Part shown: positions 7,856 through 17,147 of the stretch, piece after piece
Layout of the letters: every line of letters begins with the position of its first letter
How positions within the stretch are numbered: position 1 is the stretch's first letter
From: an uncultured Bacteroidia bacterium
GTDB lineage: Bacteria; Bacteroidota; Bacteroidia; Bacteroidales; Prolixibacteraceae
DNA: 53,105 bases
Reading direction: 5' to 3'
Assembly: GCA_903927965.1 (NCBI GenBank)
Contig: CAIYPA010000327.1
Coordinates: 1 to 53,105, forward strand
Translations under genes and position numbers: made by a program
Notes under the pieces: model-generated
The model's input: the letters and a program-made list of their open reading frames with translations, nothing else
Databases searched by the model: none
What the model was told of the DNA's origin: nothing

Positions 7856-10080
7856 TAATTCTTAACCGGTTCCCCGATGACCTTCAGGTAACGCCCTATC
7901 CAGTAGGGGAGGAGCCAGATATCGCCGGCACTGTTTTCCGACCTTCCGGCACCGCGTTCATCAAGGTCGAACCTATTGCCATTGTGGCGCGAAATCGGCA
8001 ATTCGGCAGGCGACAATATCTCTTTTATCGTTTGCCTCCTGAAATTGGGGGCTATTTTTTCAATGTCGTTCCTTTTGCTGTTGATAATCGTCCAGTTGAT
8101 CAGATCGAGTGGGTATTTCTGAAGGTACCAGACAGCCTCGTTCAAGTCGATGTTTTTAGTATCGGCAATGGCGGTCATAATATTCCAAAGACCTTCCTTT
8201 TCAGGGCGTTCAATTTCAAAATGGTCGATAATTGCAGCTTTGTATTTGGTTTTCAGCGTATCGTTGAAAGCATAACGGTACAGACCCCAATAACCACAAT
8301 AGTACATCTCATCATCGGAATGGTTCCAGCCATCCGACAATTCCTTGCTAAGCTCATCAGCATCTGCCGGGGCCATACCTACCGATTTCATTGGTCGCAT
8401 CAGGTTTTGAAGATAACCATGTTTTATCATCAGGTCAAAAGCGGCAGTCCTGAATTTCTCCTTTTTGGTAAAATGATAGGCAGTTTGCAACATGGAAACG
8501 ATGTTGGAAGAGTTGATTTTCCGGTCTCCAACATTTACAGGACGGGCATTCACATACTCAGGATTCCACCGGCCCCAACGCGTTGGCTTGCCATCCCAAT
8601 CGATCATATAGTAATTGTTATTCAGAACGTGCGACATCAGCGTATCAATCAATACGATAGCCTGTTTCTGCAATTCAGGGACCGGTACAAGTTCAGCTAT
8701 AGCCCCAAATGCAAAAATATGGCCAATGGCTTCGTCGCTGCTGGTGGTTGATTTCCAGTCCCATTCGGGATCAAGGGTCGGTCTCCATGGCGAATCGGTT
8801 TTGTTGTACCCGGATCTTTCGAAAGAGCGTGATGGAAAGCCCGATTTCATCGGATTGATCGTATAGAGCCTTTCCAGGGCATCAAGTGATTCGCGGACAT
8901 TTTGCAACGCATCGTCCGACTTTGTGACCGCATAACGGAAAGTCTCACCAGCAAGGTACATCGAGGTCCACAACCCATCATTGTCGGAATTTTCCATGCT
9001 TCCAGTCGTTACATCGCCATTTACCATCCGCGAAACAGTCGCATTAAATCCCAACCGGATATGGCGGTCACGGACCTGTTTTTCATAAAACATCGCCTTA
9101 TCATACAAGGTCATCTTCTCTGTGCAAATTTTACCCAAACCTTTTGTAGTCAGGATAAGTACTGAATTTTCAGGACCTTTCGAGATGCCAATCACCTGAT
9201 CGGAAGGGATCCAGCGTTCGGAGGCATAATAATCAAATTTGCCGTTGTCGTTCAACTTCATGGCCCCGGAGGTGGAACCAAACCAGATTTTCCCATCGAT
9301 CACACTAACCGTCGTCAGATTGGTACAGGGCATTTTCCGGTTAATGTCCCCAACCTGCTTTTGGGTTTTGGTGTCAATTTCCAAAAAACCATCCGTTGTT
9401 CCGGCAATGACCTTATTTCCGGCAACTTCAATACAATTGATATCCTTTCCTTTGAAAACTTGCTTCAAATCCTTCTTATCAGGAGCTAAAGAGCTGATTG
9501 TTGAATTATTACCCAAGATCCAAAAGAGATTGTTGGCTTCATCAAATTTGATGTCGCGGATCTCTTCACCGGTAAGGTTTCCTTCCCATAATTTTTCAGA
9601 ACCTTTTAAAAGGTTCAATGTTTTTCCATCGGAAATCAAAAACAGGAAGTCCTTTCCTCCTGCCAACAGTTTGGCATCGGGCATTTGATGTTGCAAGAAC
9701 AACTTGCCTGCCCAGGCATTGCTCAGAACGGCCTTATTGTCAACGTAAACCAATTGATTCTGATAAGTTCCGATCCCAGCTATTTTTTTGTCGGATGTCG
9801 GCCTGTCTTGTACATCCTTAACAAGCGTACCGGGAAACAGGAATTGCCCGTCACGGGTACGCATTAGGCCTTGAGTCGATAAGATTTGAATATAACCATT
9901 TCTATCAGAAACAACTTTAAGGAGATTAATATCCTTATTTTCAAGATTGTACTTAATGCTGAATTCCTGAACGAAAGGTATATCCTGGTGTACCTGAATG
10001 GCTTTCTGAGCATTCAGGTTAAATGAAATCAGGATCAACGACAGCAGAATAAGGGTGATCGTTTGAATTTGGTTTTTCAT
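7855..10080 (-). CDS. exported two-part protein: propeller-like N-half and helical-barrel-like C-half, function unknown
   Basis: 741 residues with a clear signal peptide (ISFNLNAQ). Residues 40-310 contain short repeated beta-blades of the kind seen in two-component-regulator propellers (SDRNGYIQILST, VIDGKIWFGSTSGAMKLNDNGKFDYY). Residues 330-735 look like an all-alpha toroid: long amphipathic helices with aromatic and acidic loops (ENSDNDGLWTSMYLAGETF, WDWKSTTSSDEAIGHIF, DGWNHSDDEMYYCGYWG, GDIWLLPYWIGRYL). That architecture fits carbohydrate-active (alpha/alpha) barrels, but I do not recognise a named family. It lies downstream of SusCD on the same strand, after a terminator, so it may have its own promoter. 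A role in the same glycan pathway is inferred from position only. Confidence 0.8.
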   Translation of the reverse strand: MKNQIQTITLILLSLILISFNLNAQKAIQVHQDIPFVQEFSIKYNLENKDINLLKVVSDRNGYIQILSTQGLMRTRDGQFLFPGTLVKDVQDRPTSDKKIAGIGTYQNQLVYVDNKAVLSNAWAGKLFLQHQMPDAKLLAGGKDFLFLISDGKTLNLLKGSEKLWEGNLTGEEIRDIKFDEANNLFWILGNNSTISSLAPDKKDLKQVFKGKDINCIEVAGNKVIAGTTDGFLEIDTKTQKQVGDINRKMPCTNLTTVSVIDGKIWFGSTSGAMKLNDNGKFDYYASERWIPSDQVIGISKGPENSVLILTTKGLGKICTEKMTLYDKAMFYEKQVRDRHIRLGFNATVSRMVNGDVTTGSMENSDNDGLWTSMYLAGETFRYAVTKSDDALQNVRESLDALERLYTINPMKSGFPSRSFERSGYNKTDSPWRPTLDPEWDWKSTTSSDEAIGHIFAFGAIAELVPVPELQKQAIVLIDTLMSHVLNNNYYMIDWDGKPTRWGRWNPEYVNARPVNVGDRKINSSNIVSMLQTAYHFTKKEKFRTAAFDLMIKHGYLQNLMRPMKSVGMAPADADELSKELSDGWNHSDDEMYYCGYWGLYRYAFNDTLKTKYKAAIIDHFEIERPEKEGLWNIMTAIADTKNIDLNEAVWYLQKYPLDLINWTIINSKRNDIEKIAPNFRRQTIKEILSPAELPISRHNGNRFDLDERGAGRSENSAGDIWLLPYWIGRYLKVIGEPVKN

Positions 10081-10085
10081 ATAAA

Positions 10086-10125
10086 AGAAATATTTAGAAA
10101 TAAATAGAAATAAGTTGAAATATTA
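10086..10125 (-). repeat. 10-bp periodic repeat, copy 2
   Basis: Four units in exact 10-base register (AGAAATATTT, AGAAATAAAT, AGAAATAAGT, TGAAATATTA). On the minus strand they read as ATTTCnAnnT units. It lies immediately upstream of the 741-residue gene, where its promoter would be. Confidence 0.75.
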
Positions 10126-10193
10126 CTTATCCTAAAATGTGATGTTTTTCACTTTGTAACGGTCACAACTTTGATTTGTTTATCGAAATCCTT

Positions 10194-10228
10194 AAAAAAA
10201 AGGGTGCTGCAATACCACAGCACCCCTT
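10194..10228 (-). terminator. rho-independent terminator after susD
   Basis: GGGTGCTG (10202-10209) pairs with CAGCACCC (10218-10225) over an 8-base loop. On the minus strand the stem is followed by a run of eight T (10201-10194). It is 36 bases past the SusD stop, so it should end the SusCD transcript. Confidence 0.85.
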
Positions 10229-10263
10229 CATTATTTACTAATCAAAAAACAAAATTATTGAAA

Positions 10264-11916
10264 CTATTGTAAAAGCCACATTTTGGAGAATTCGTCATCA
10301 GTTGCTGGAACAAGGGTAGCAACGCCTTTGTTGTAAGCATCCACGTTTTGTCCAAGTTCATTTCCCGGATAACGGAAGCGATTAGGGAAAGGATAGCCAC
10401 CAAGGTTGCCATTGGCAAAAATATTTGGCAGCTTTGTCCTGCGAAGATCAAGGTATGCCTCGGTGGCAACAGAGAACAATGCAATCCATTTCTGTTCAGC
10501 AATCTTTGCCAATTTTCCTGGGTTATCTGATGGCAAGGCTATTGAAGCCTGAGCAAGATAAGCTGTAATATTTGCATCACTAACGCCCCAACGTTTCATT
10601 GATGACCTGATACCAGCACGATAGTAAGTATCTGCACTTCCAGAAATTAATGATTTTACGGCAGCTTCTGCCAAATCAAACTGGATTTCATCCTTGTTCA
10701 TGATCTGTGCACGAAGAAGGGCATGAGCATTTTGCTGGAAAAGTTTAGAATATTTTGAAACTTTGAAGTTTCCATAAGCACCTCCAAGTGATGTATCATA
10801 ATGTCCGTTACCATTTTTCCAGTCGCCAGGCATACCTGCAATGAAGCCTACATAGAGTTTATCCTTATCAAGAACATTTGCTGCGTATTGGTAAACAGCA
10901 GGGATGGCTGGATCAAGATATTCCCATGTAGATGTATAGGTAAAACCATTGGGATCGATCGTGTTGACAACTGTGCCATTTTTGCCAGCAGTCGCAGTCC
11001 AGGGTTTTTCCACCGGTGCGAACCACACGCTTGCCCTTGGGTCATTGTAATTTGCCATTATATCTACCAAAGTTTTACAAGGACGTCTTCTGTCGAATTC
11101 ACCACCTGTAGTGCCCCAGTTATTTGAGCCACCCACCCATGAGTTGGTTGAACTTGTTCCAACGTAGGCAATAGAAGCATTTCCATCAGCGTCAGCTGAA
11201 AGAAGGGGCAGAGCAGCAACAGCGGTAATTCTGGCACCTGCATCGCTCAGTTTTGCTGACGCGTGCATCAATAGCCTTAATTTTAGCGAATTGCAGAATT
11301 TTATCCATTGTGTTTTATCACCGCCAAACATCAGGTCATAGGAAGTACTGATCGTTTCGGTGCCAGCTGCAATATCGGCGTTTGCACCATCCAGTTCTTT
11401 AAGCAAACCAGCATAGATATCCGACTGCTTGTCATATGTAGGATAGAGGATTCCCTCGCGTCCCTGCAAAGCTTGTGTGTAATATACATCACCATAGAAA
11501 TCGGTCATGAACGAGAAAAGCAGGACCCTGAAAGTGGTAAAAATACCAACGTGAGTTCTTGAACCCCTTTCTTTTGCTTTTTGTATTGCAATGTCAATGA
11601 ATTTCAGAATATCCATTGCCCCGTACATATCGGTGGTGGTGGATTTGAAACTTGAATAATAGTTGTCGCCTCCCTGATAGTTCCGTTCGGTATATTGCAC
11701 TGCACCTGGAAGCCTTGTGGTACCCCAACCCAAATCCTGATAGAAAAGGGTGGTTTTGGTCAATATGGATGATAGGAGATAAGGGTCATTCATATTTTCA
11801 ATTGCGTTCTTATACTGCAACGCATCGTATTGCCGCAAATCATCCTTGCCACAGGAAACTACCCCTAACAGTAAGACGATTGCAAATATTTTTGTTACAA
11901 ATGATTTCATATTCAT
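10264..11916 (-). CDS. SusD/RagB-like outer-membrane nutrient-binding lipoprotein (SusD_2 type)
   Basis: 550 residues from the ATG at 11916; a second ATG at 11910 is equally possible, and the frame opens upstream only via TTG. The lipobox is GVVSC with Cys22 from this start. Recognisable blocks are YDALQYKNAIENMNDPYLL, GTTRLPGAVQYTERNYQGG and FRVLLFSFMTDFYGDVYYTQAL, all typical of the SusD_2 branch. SusD proteins form the lid of the SusC barrel at the cell surface and bind oligosaccharides, here of unknown type. The C-terminus carries the usual LDLRRTKLP...GYPFPNRFRYPGNE segment. It starts 24 bases after the SusC stop, so the pair is one transcription unit. Confidence 0.95.
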   Translation of the reverse strand: MNMKSFVTKIFAIVLLLGVVSCGKDDLRQYDALQYKNAIENMNDPYLLSSILTKTTLFYQDLGWGTTRLPGAVQYTERNYQGGDNYYSSFKSTTTDMYGAMDILKFIDIAIQKAKERGSRTHVGIFTTFRVLLFSFMTDFYGDVYYTQALQGREGILYPTYDKQSDIYAGLLKELDGANADIAAGTETISTSYDLMFGGDKTQWIKFCNSLKLRLLMHASAKLSDAGARITAVAALPLLSADADGNASIAYVGTSSTNSWVGGSNNWGTTGGEFDRRRPCKTLVDIMANYNDPRASVWFAPVEKPWTATAGKNGTVVNTIDPNGFTYTSTWEYLDPAIPAVYQYAANVLDKDKLYVGFIAGMPGDWKNGNGHYDTSLGGAYGNFKVSKYSKLFQQNAHALLRAQIMNKDEIQFDLAEAAVKSLISGSADTYYRAGIRSSMKRWGVSDANITAYLAQASIALPSDNPGKLAKIAEQKWIALFSVATEAYLDLRRTKLPNIFANGNLGGYPFPNRFRYPGNELGQNVDAYNKGVATLVPATDDEFSKMWLLQ

Positions 11917-11940
11917 ATTTATTTTACTGAGAGTCAATGA

Positions 11941-14900
11941 TTAAAAATCCAATGAAAGTTTAAATCCAAGAGAACGTACAGAAGGTAAAGTAGCCCTAAG
12001 GACTCCCTGGCTTACACCAGCGCCGGAAAATGCAGATTCAGGATCTTCATGACGGCCTGAGGCATTCCACTGGAAAATGTTCCTGCCCACAAATGCGATA
12101 TTCACATTGTTCAATTTCAATTTATTTGAAATTGCAGTCGGAAGATTGTACGTTAAGGAGACTTCCCTCATTTTGAAGTTGGTTGCATTGTAAACGCGGG
12201 TGGCTGTAAAGTTCCAGATGACATCACCAAATCCATTGTATGGATAATCATAGAAAGTATTGTTTGGATCGGCACCGTTTACAATGTAATCAGCATCGTT
12301 AGCAGGATTTCCACCCGGTTTCAACCATACTCCACGGGCATAACTTGCATCCTGGAAATCGGAGCGGATATCGTCATTGTAGCTATTCATTTCAGCATAT
12401 TGGCTGGCACCAACTGCAGGCCATTTTAAACCACCCTGTGAAGCATCTCGTCCACCCATCCACCATCGGTTGTTGGGACCTGAACTAACAGATTCCCATG
12501 ACCTACCGTTTGAGTCCATATATTGCTGGTTAACAGATACATAATGTCCTCCCACACGCAAACTTCCTACTAAATTCAATGAAAGTCTTTTGTATTTCAG
12601 CGTTGTATTGATACCTATGATATAATCCGGATTGAAATTGGCCAACTGGGCACGGTCCCTTTCATCTGATGATTTCTGAATTTTGCCGTCATTGTCCAAT
12701 AATGGCTGACCTGCATATTTACCGGTTTTAACCCTCAGAATTGGGTTCTCTTCGTAAATGTTACCAATTTCTTCACCCTGAGCAATCTTCACTTTCGTTT
12801 TTCCATCATAGGAAGCAAATACATAGCCATTTGGAGCAAACTTGCTCGATAAGCTTGTAATGGTTGCTTTATAGTGGGTAAATGTAGCCGTTACATCCCA
12901 ATTCCAGTCTTTTGTTCTTACCGGATTCAATGTAAGTCCCCACTCATATCCTTTGTTTCTGACATCACCGATATTGGTCTTCATTGAAGTATAACCTGTA
13001 CCCTGAACTACAGGAATATCGCCCAACTGGTTGACCTGATCCTTGATAAAATAGGTGAAGTCGAACTGTACCCTTTTGTTCAGCATCCAGAGGTCAACAC
13101 CGGCTTCTTTGGTAATTGACGACATTGGTTTGATATCCGGGTCAACCAAAGTAGCGCTAAGATTGGCTGTTTTAACAGTACTTGACCAGTCTGGCGTCGT
13201 AAATCCATAAGTATCAACGTTTCTAACCCTTGTTAAACCGTTACCGACGTTTGCATAGCCCAAACGGATTTTCAATAAGTTGATGGATTCCGGAAGCTTA
13301 ACAGATTCATTGATTGCCCATGCAGCAGAAACAGATGGATAGAAATAATGAATTTTCTCCTCCGCAAGGTTTCCGATATAATCTTCACGACCTGTTACAC
13401 CGATGAATACCTGATTTTTCCAACCCAGGTCGGCTGTTCCATATAAACTATATGAAGGACCAGCGCCCCAACTATAAGAAGCTGTTAATTTTCCCGGGTA
13501 AGAATTGGCCATTGTAAACAATTGTGGAACACTCAATGAACCTGCACTGATACTGTATGAATTTGAAGTACCGTAAGCATAGTTTACTCCTGCCATAGCA
13601 GAAATAGAGAAATCATTAATTGTCTTATTAAATGAAAGAATAGCATCTGAGTTAATGCTCACACTGTTGGAACTGTTGGTCTGAAAAGACCCATCACCTG
13701 CTGAAGCACGGCTGGCATAAGCTGTACCTCCAAAAGATTTCCTGAATTCATAGTTCTCGGCAACATTGTCGATACCTGAACGCAGCAACATCGTGAGCTC
13801 TTTTGTTAACTGCCAATCTAACTGCACTTTACCAAAAAAGTTGTCGCGTGAGAACCTGTTGATGTTTTCATAGGTCAACCACCATGGGTTTGGTTCAGAA
13901 ACATCGATGCCATTGTCTTTCATTATGGCGCCATTTTCCATAATCCCTTCAAAACCTGTCATCCAGTAGTTTCTCATATCGGACAAAGGTTGTAAGTTGG
14001 CAGGGAAGTTAAACAAAAGTCTGTTGATGATACTGTTGCTTCCGGTAACGTTCTGCTTGTTCGGAGAATAAGTCCGGGTATAATTGGCATTGGCCGAAAC
14101 TTTAATCTTGTCGGTCAGTTTATATTCAGAATTAAGGGTAATTGAATTCTGATTTGTTTTGGTATTCGGCATAACACCTAAATTCCCCATGTTGGTCATT
14201 GACAAACGGAAAGATCCTTTATCATAATTGCCACTCACGTTAACGTTGGTAGTTCTGGTTGTTCCAACATTCAAATATGCTTTCATACGGTTTTCATTGG
14301 AGGAAACCATTGGGCCGTTGTCCCATTTTTGGGTTTTCGTGTTCCAGTAAGCATCAGAGTATTTACCATCCAATTTGGGCCCCCAAGTGTCTGTATTGTC
14401 ATATTGCCATTCGTAAGCGCGCTCACCCTGGCCATACAGCTGTTGCTCTTCAATAAACTGATAAGGTGAATCGGCTGTTGCGCTAAAGGATGCAGAAACT
14501 CCAATCCCTTTTTTGCCGCCTTTACCGGATTTGGTCGTGATCATCACAACACCGTTACCACCGTTAGAACCATAAAGCGCTCCCGCGCTACCTCCTTTAA
14601 GAACGGTCACATTTTCAATGTCTTCAGGGTTCAACTGGGAGAGGATATTCCCGAAGTCGATCCCATTTTTATTTGTAAATGTTTGGTTGCCAACAGGAAT
14701 ACCATCAATGACATACAAAGGTTGTGCTTTGACGGCCACGTTGGCATCACCTGTTTGTGGCATTACGGATGTACCACGGATGTTCACCAAAACCGAGGAA
14801 GTCGGGTCGTTACTTAAGTTGGTCAAGCTCACCCCGCTGATTTTGCCATCAAGTGATTTCATTACATTGGTGTTTCCTGCCTTCACCAAGTCGTCAGATT

Positions 14901-15306
14901 TAACATCACTTACAGAAAATGCAAGCGATTTTTTCGCTTTGGTGATCCCCATTGCAGTCACAACAACTTCTTCAACATCAATGCTTGACGATTTGAGTAT
15001 CACCTCAAAAGTTGTCTTACCGTTCAAAGGCACTTCCTTACTTTCCATTCCCACAAAGGAAATAACAAGTACCGATTGTGCTTTGGGAGCTGAAATGGTG
15101 AATTTTCCATCAAAATCGGTAACAACTCCCTGAGTTGTGCCTTTAATCACTACCGCAGCACCTGGAAGTGCCTCTCCCGTGGAACTTTTGACAACCCCAC
15201 TCACCTTGGTTTGGGCAAACGCCGCACTTCCAAGAAGTGCAAACATGCTCAACAAGAACATTTGCAGAATCTTTCTTTTCATAATCAGATAAATTTTTCT
15301 TTTCAT
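11941..15306 (-). CDS. SusC/RagA-type TonB-dependent outer-membrane transporter
   Basis: Up to 1121 residues. The signal peptide ends in GSAAFAQ, and the start could be the ATG at 15306 or the internal ATG at 15282. Both are followed by MKRKI, a small local duplication. Order of domains: carboxypeptidase-regulatory-like beta sandwich (residues 33-108, VSGVVKSSTGEALPGAAVVIKG), TonB-box/plug start (VEEVVVTAMG), plug (VLKGGSAGALYGSNGGNGVVMITTKSG), then a long 22-strand barrel ending in the aromatic terminus SLGFKLSLDF. It imports oligosaccharides through the outer membrane with TonB energy and partners the SusD downstream. No ECF sigma/anti-sigma pair or hybrid sensor is adjacent, so control of the locus is not visible here. 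Confidence 0.97.
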   Translation of the reverse strand: MKRKIYLIMKRKILQMFLLSMFALLGSAAFAQTKVSGVVKSSTGEALPGAAVVIKGTTQGVVTDFDGKFTISAPKAQSVLVISFVGMESKEVPLNGKTTFEVILKSSSIDVEEVVVTAMGITKAKKSLAFSVSDVKSDDLVKAGNTNVMKSLDGKISGVSLTNLSNDPTSSVLVNIRGTSVMPQTGDANVAVKAQPLYVIDGIPVGNQTFTNKNGIDFGNILSQLNPEDIENVTVLKGGSAGALYGSNGGNGVVMITTKSGKGGKKGIGVSASFSATADSPYQFIEEQQLYGQGERAYEWQYDNTDTWGPKLDGKYSDAYWNTKTQKWDNGPMVSSNENRMKAYLNVGTTRTTNVNVSGNYDKGSFRLSMTNMGNLGVMPNTKTNQNSITLNSEYKLTDKIKVSANANYTRTYSPNKQNVTGSNSIINRLLFNFPANLQPLSDMRNYWMTGFEGIMENGAIMKDNGIDVSEPNPWWLTYENINRFSRDNFFGKVQLDWQLTKELTMLLRSGIDNVAENYEFRKSFGGTAYASRASAGDGSFQTNSSNSVSINSDAILSFNKTINDFSISAMAGVNYAYGTSNSYSISAGSLSVPQLFTMANSYPGKLTASYSWGAGPSYSLYGTADLGWKNQVFIGVTGREDYIGNLAEEKIHYFYPSVSAAWAINESVKLPESINLLKIRLGYANVGNGLTRVRNVDTYGFTTPDWSSTVKTANLSATLVDPDIKPMSSITKEAGVDLWMLNKRVQFDFTYFIKDQVNQLGDIPVVQGTGYTSMKTNIGDVRNKGYEWGLTLNPVRTKDWNWDVTATFTHYKATITSLSSKFAPNGYVFASYDGKTKVKIAQGEEIGNIYEENPILRVKTGKYAGQPLLDNDGKIQKSSDERDRAQLANFNPDYIIGINTTLKYKRLSLNLVGSLRVGGHYVSVNQQYMDSNGRSWESVSSGPNNRWWMGGRDASQGGLKWPAVGASQYAEMNSYNDDIRSDFQDASYARGVWLKPGGNPANDADYIVNGADPNNTFYDYPYNGFGDVIWNFTATRVYNATNFKMREVSLTYNLPTAISNKLKLNNVNIAFVGRNIFQWNASGRHEDPESAFSGAGVSQGVLRATLPSVRSLGFKLSLDF

Positions 15307-15740
15307 AGATACTTAATTTTTGCTATTCGTAAAAAATCAATTTCTTTTCGAGTTTTAAAAGCGACTCTTTGACGAGTACTATCCTGAACAAAGATTATAC
15401 ATTAAAACTGCCAAGGTTTATAGAATTTTATTCATATTGCATCAAATATTAACATTAATTCACATGCTAAACCGATTTAGAGGTATTATTTTGTTAAAAT
15501 AAGATTACATAAATGTTAAAATTCCATGACATTTTAATAGTACAAAACACTTTTGAAGAAAAATAACAGAACAATTGAATGACGATTAAGCTATTTTTGG
15601 ATTTGAGAAAAGTGATTTGACCAGATCAATAAATTAAACAGTCAATATTCCGTGTGAATCTGATAAATATTCAGACTTTATTACAATTGGAATTTTAGAT
15701 ATTCGCAATTCATTAATCATCACGACTAAAATGTAATCAG
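15307..15740. other. 434-base divergent control region between susC and the sugar transporter
   Basis: This AT-rich non-coding stretch separates the leftward susC from the rightward MFS gene. On the plus strand TATTTTTG at 15592-15599 matches TAnnTTTG, 142 bases before the transporter ATG. On the minus strand only near matches with one extra base occur (around 15399 and 15441). I see no clear operator, riboswitch or small gene. Confidence 0.4.
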
Positions 15741-16946
15741 ATGAAACACCAGTACAAACCATTGCTTTTGCTTTCGCTCATGTTTTTTATGGTAGGGGCA
15801 CTTTTCTGCATGAACGACATTTTGCTCCCATCGCTGATTACCCATTTCAATCTGAATTATACGAAAGCCACGATGATTCAGTTCACCTTTTATCTCACCT
15901 ATATTATTTTTCCGATTCCAATAGCCTGGATGATCCATCGTTATGGCTACAAGATCAGCTTGTTGACTGCTATTGTCACATGTGCTGTTGGTTGCGCTTT
16001 TTTTCTCCCGGCAAAATTGTTCAATTCCTACCCCCTTGTCCTAACTGCCATATTTATTATCTCTACCGGTCTCACGATTATCAATGTTGCCGCCAATCCT
16101 TTTGCCTCCCTGCTTGGTGATCCCGAAGGTGCCCACCAGCGCATCAATTTTGTGCAGGTATTTTCACGTGTTGGCTATGCGGTCACACCCGCTGTTGCTA
16201 CAACCCTTATTTATACCCAATTGGGAGAGATTCGGTATCATTTTCCCTATTTGTTGCTTGCTATCGCTTTGCTGATGATTGCGCTACTGATGTTTTTTTC
16301 CCATCTTCCTTCGATGAAACCGGGTGATGATGAACTTTTTACGTTGAAAGGGATCATCAGCGAAGGTTATGCACACAAACACTTGTTTTTCGGTCTCTTC
16401 GCGATGTTTTTTTATATGGGTGCAGAAGCCTGTACCTGTGGGTTTTTTATCCCATATCTGAAAACGGTATTGGGTTTTACCGATCAAAGAGCAGCTAGTT
16501 ACCTTACTCTATACTATGTATTTACCGCAGTAATGGGAATCCTGGCCGTAATTATGCTTAAATACATCAAAGCACACCGGTTGGTTGGTTTCTTTGGAAT
16601 CGGGATGATTGTATTGTACCTGATTTCCATTCTGTTCAATACCGGTTTTAACGAATTTATCCTTGCAAGCCTGGGTCTTTTCCTTTCGGTGATGTTCCCA
16701 ACCATTTTCAGTCTTGCCATTGAGGGGATCGGATCATTTACAGGGAAAGGTTCTGCCCTGCTCAACTTTGCCATCATTGGCGGATCCGTTTTCCCGCCAA
16801 TCCAGGGAATGATTGCCGACAATCATGGTGTGCAGGTTTCCTATGTGATACCGCTTTTTTGTTTCGTGATGGTCACCATTTATGCGTTCTACTTTACAAA
16901 AGAACCCATTGAGCAAAGGGCAAGGGGCAAGGAGCAAGGGGCTTAG
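15741..16946 (+). CDS. sugar MFS transporter, FHS (fucose/hexose:H+ symporter) type
   Basis: 401 residues with about 12 membrane helices. The segment IINVAANPFASLLG after helix 4 is the N-x-x-A-N-P signature of the FHS branch that includes FucP and glucose/galactose permeases. The gap with HLPSMKPGDDELF is the central cytoplasmic loop. It would carry a monosaccharide across the inner membrane with protons. The next gene, 201 bases on, is a phosphohexomutase, which suggests transport followed by entry of a hexose phosphate into metabolism. The last 11 residues (EQRARGKEQGA) are encoded by a 7-bp periodic repeat and are probably not part of the ancestral protein. Confidence 0.9.
   Translation: MKHQYKPLLLLSLMFFMVGALFCMNDILLPSLITHFNLNYTKATMIQFTFYLTYIIFPIPIAWMIHRYGYKISLLTAIVTCAVGCAFFLPAKLFNSYPLVLTAIFIISTGLTIINVAANPFASLLGDPEGAHQRINFVQVFSRVGYAVTPAVATTLIYTQLGEIRYHFPYLLLAIALLMIALLMFFSHLPSMKPGDDELFTLKGIISEGYAHKHLFFGLFAMFFYMGAEACTCGFFIPYLKTVLGFTDQRAASYLTLYYVFTAVMGILAVIMLKYIKAHRLVGFFGIGMIVLYLISILFNTGFNEFILASLGLFLSVMFPTIFSLAIEGIGSFTGKGSALLNFAIIGGSVFPPIQGMIADNHGVQVSYVIPLFCFVMVTIYAFYFTKEPIEQRARGKEQGA
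16911..16945 (+). repeat. 7-bp periodic repeat inside the transporter's 3' end
   Basis: GAGCAAA, GGGCAAG, GGGCAAG, GAGCAAG, GGGCTTA in 7-base register. On the minus strand these are GCCCCTT-like heptads, the same word as found at 21501-21521. The array supplies the stop codon and tail of the transporter gene. Confidence 0.7.
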
Positions 16947-16990
16947 GGTGGTGCTTCGACTCCGCTCAGCATCCAGGAGGGAGAGCTATT

Positions 16991-17117
16991 GATTTCGTAG
17001 TAGTGCCGTAGGCTCGGTTCATATTGTAGCAATGGATTTTAATCCGTTGAAAACAGTGAAATCGCAGCAGAGCCGTAGGCTCGGTTCATGTTGTAACAAA
17101 GGATTTTAATCCGTTGA
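16991..17117 (+). repeat. tandem pair of 60-bp structured direct repeats
   Basis: Units at 16991-17050 and 17058-17117 match at 52 of 60 positions, separated by 7 bases. Each holds two small palindromes: GAGCC-gta-GGCTC (perfect in the second unit) and GGATT-tt-AATCC (perfect in both). Just upstream is CTTCGACTCCGCTCAGC, a word I associate with dispersed repeats in Bacteroidota. The units lie between the transporter and phosphohexomutase genes. Confidence 0.85.
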
Positions 17118-17147
17118 CGTTGACGATAAAAAAGATAAAATTAAAAT

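Noticed and set aside
7984-8751. Long (255-codon) plus-strand frame opposite the 741-residue gene
   Set aside because: It lies entirely antisense to a gene with signal peptide and domain-like structure, and its translation has no family features.
15390-15450. susC promoter at CAAAGATTA or CAAATATTA
   Set aside because: Both have one base too many between the two parts of the -7 consensus, and no -33 box is correctly spaced.
16991-17117. Two direct repeats considered as the start of a CRISPR array
   Set aside because: Only two units, a 7-base spacer and internal hairpins; no cas genes are present in the window.
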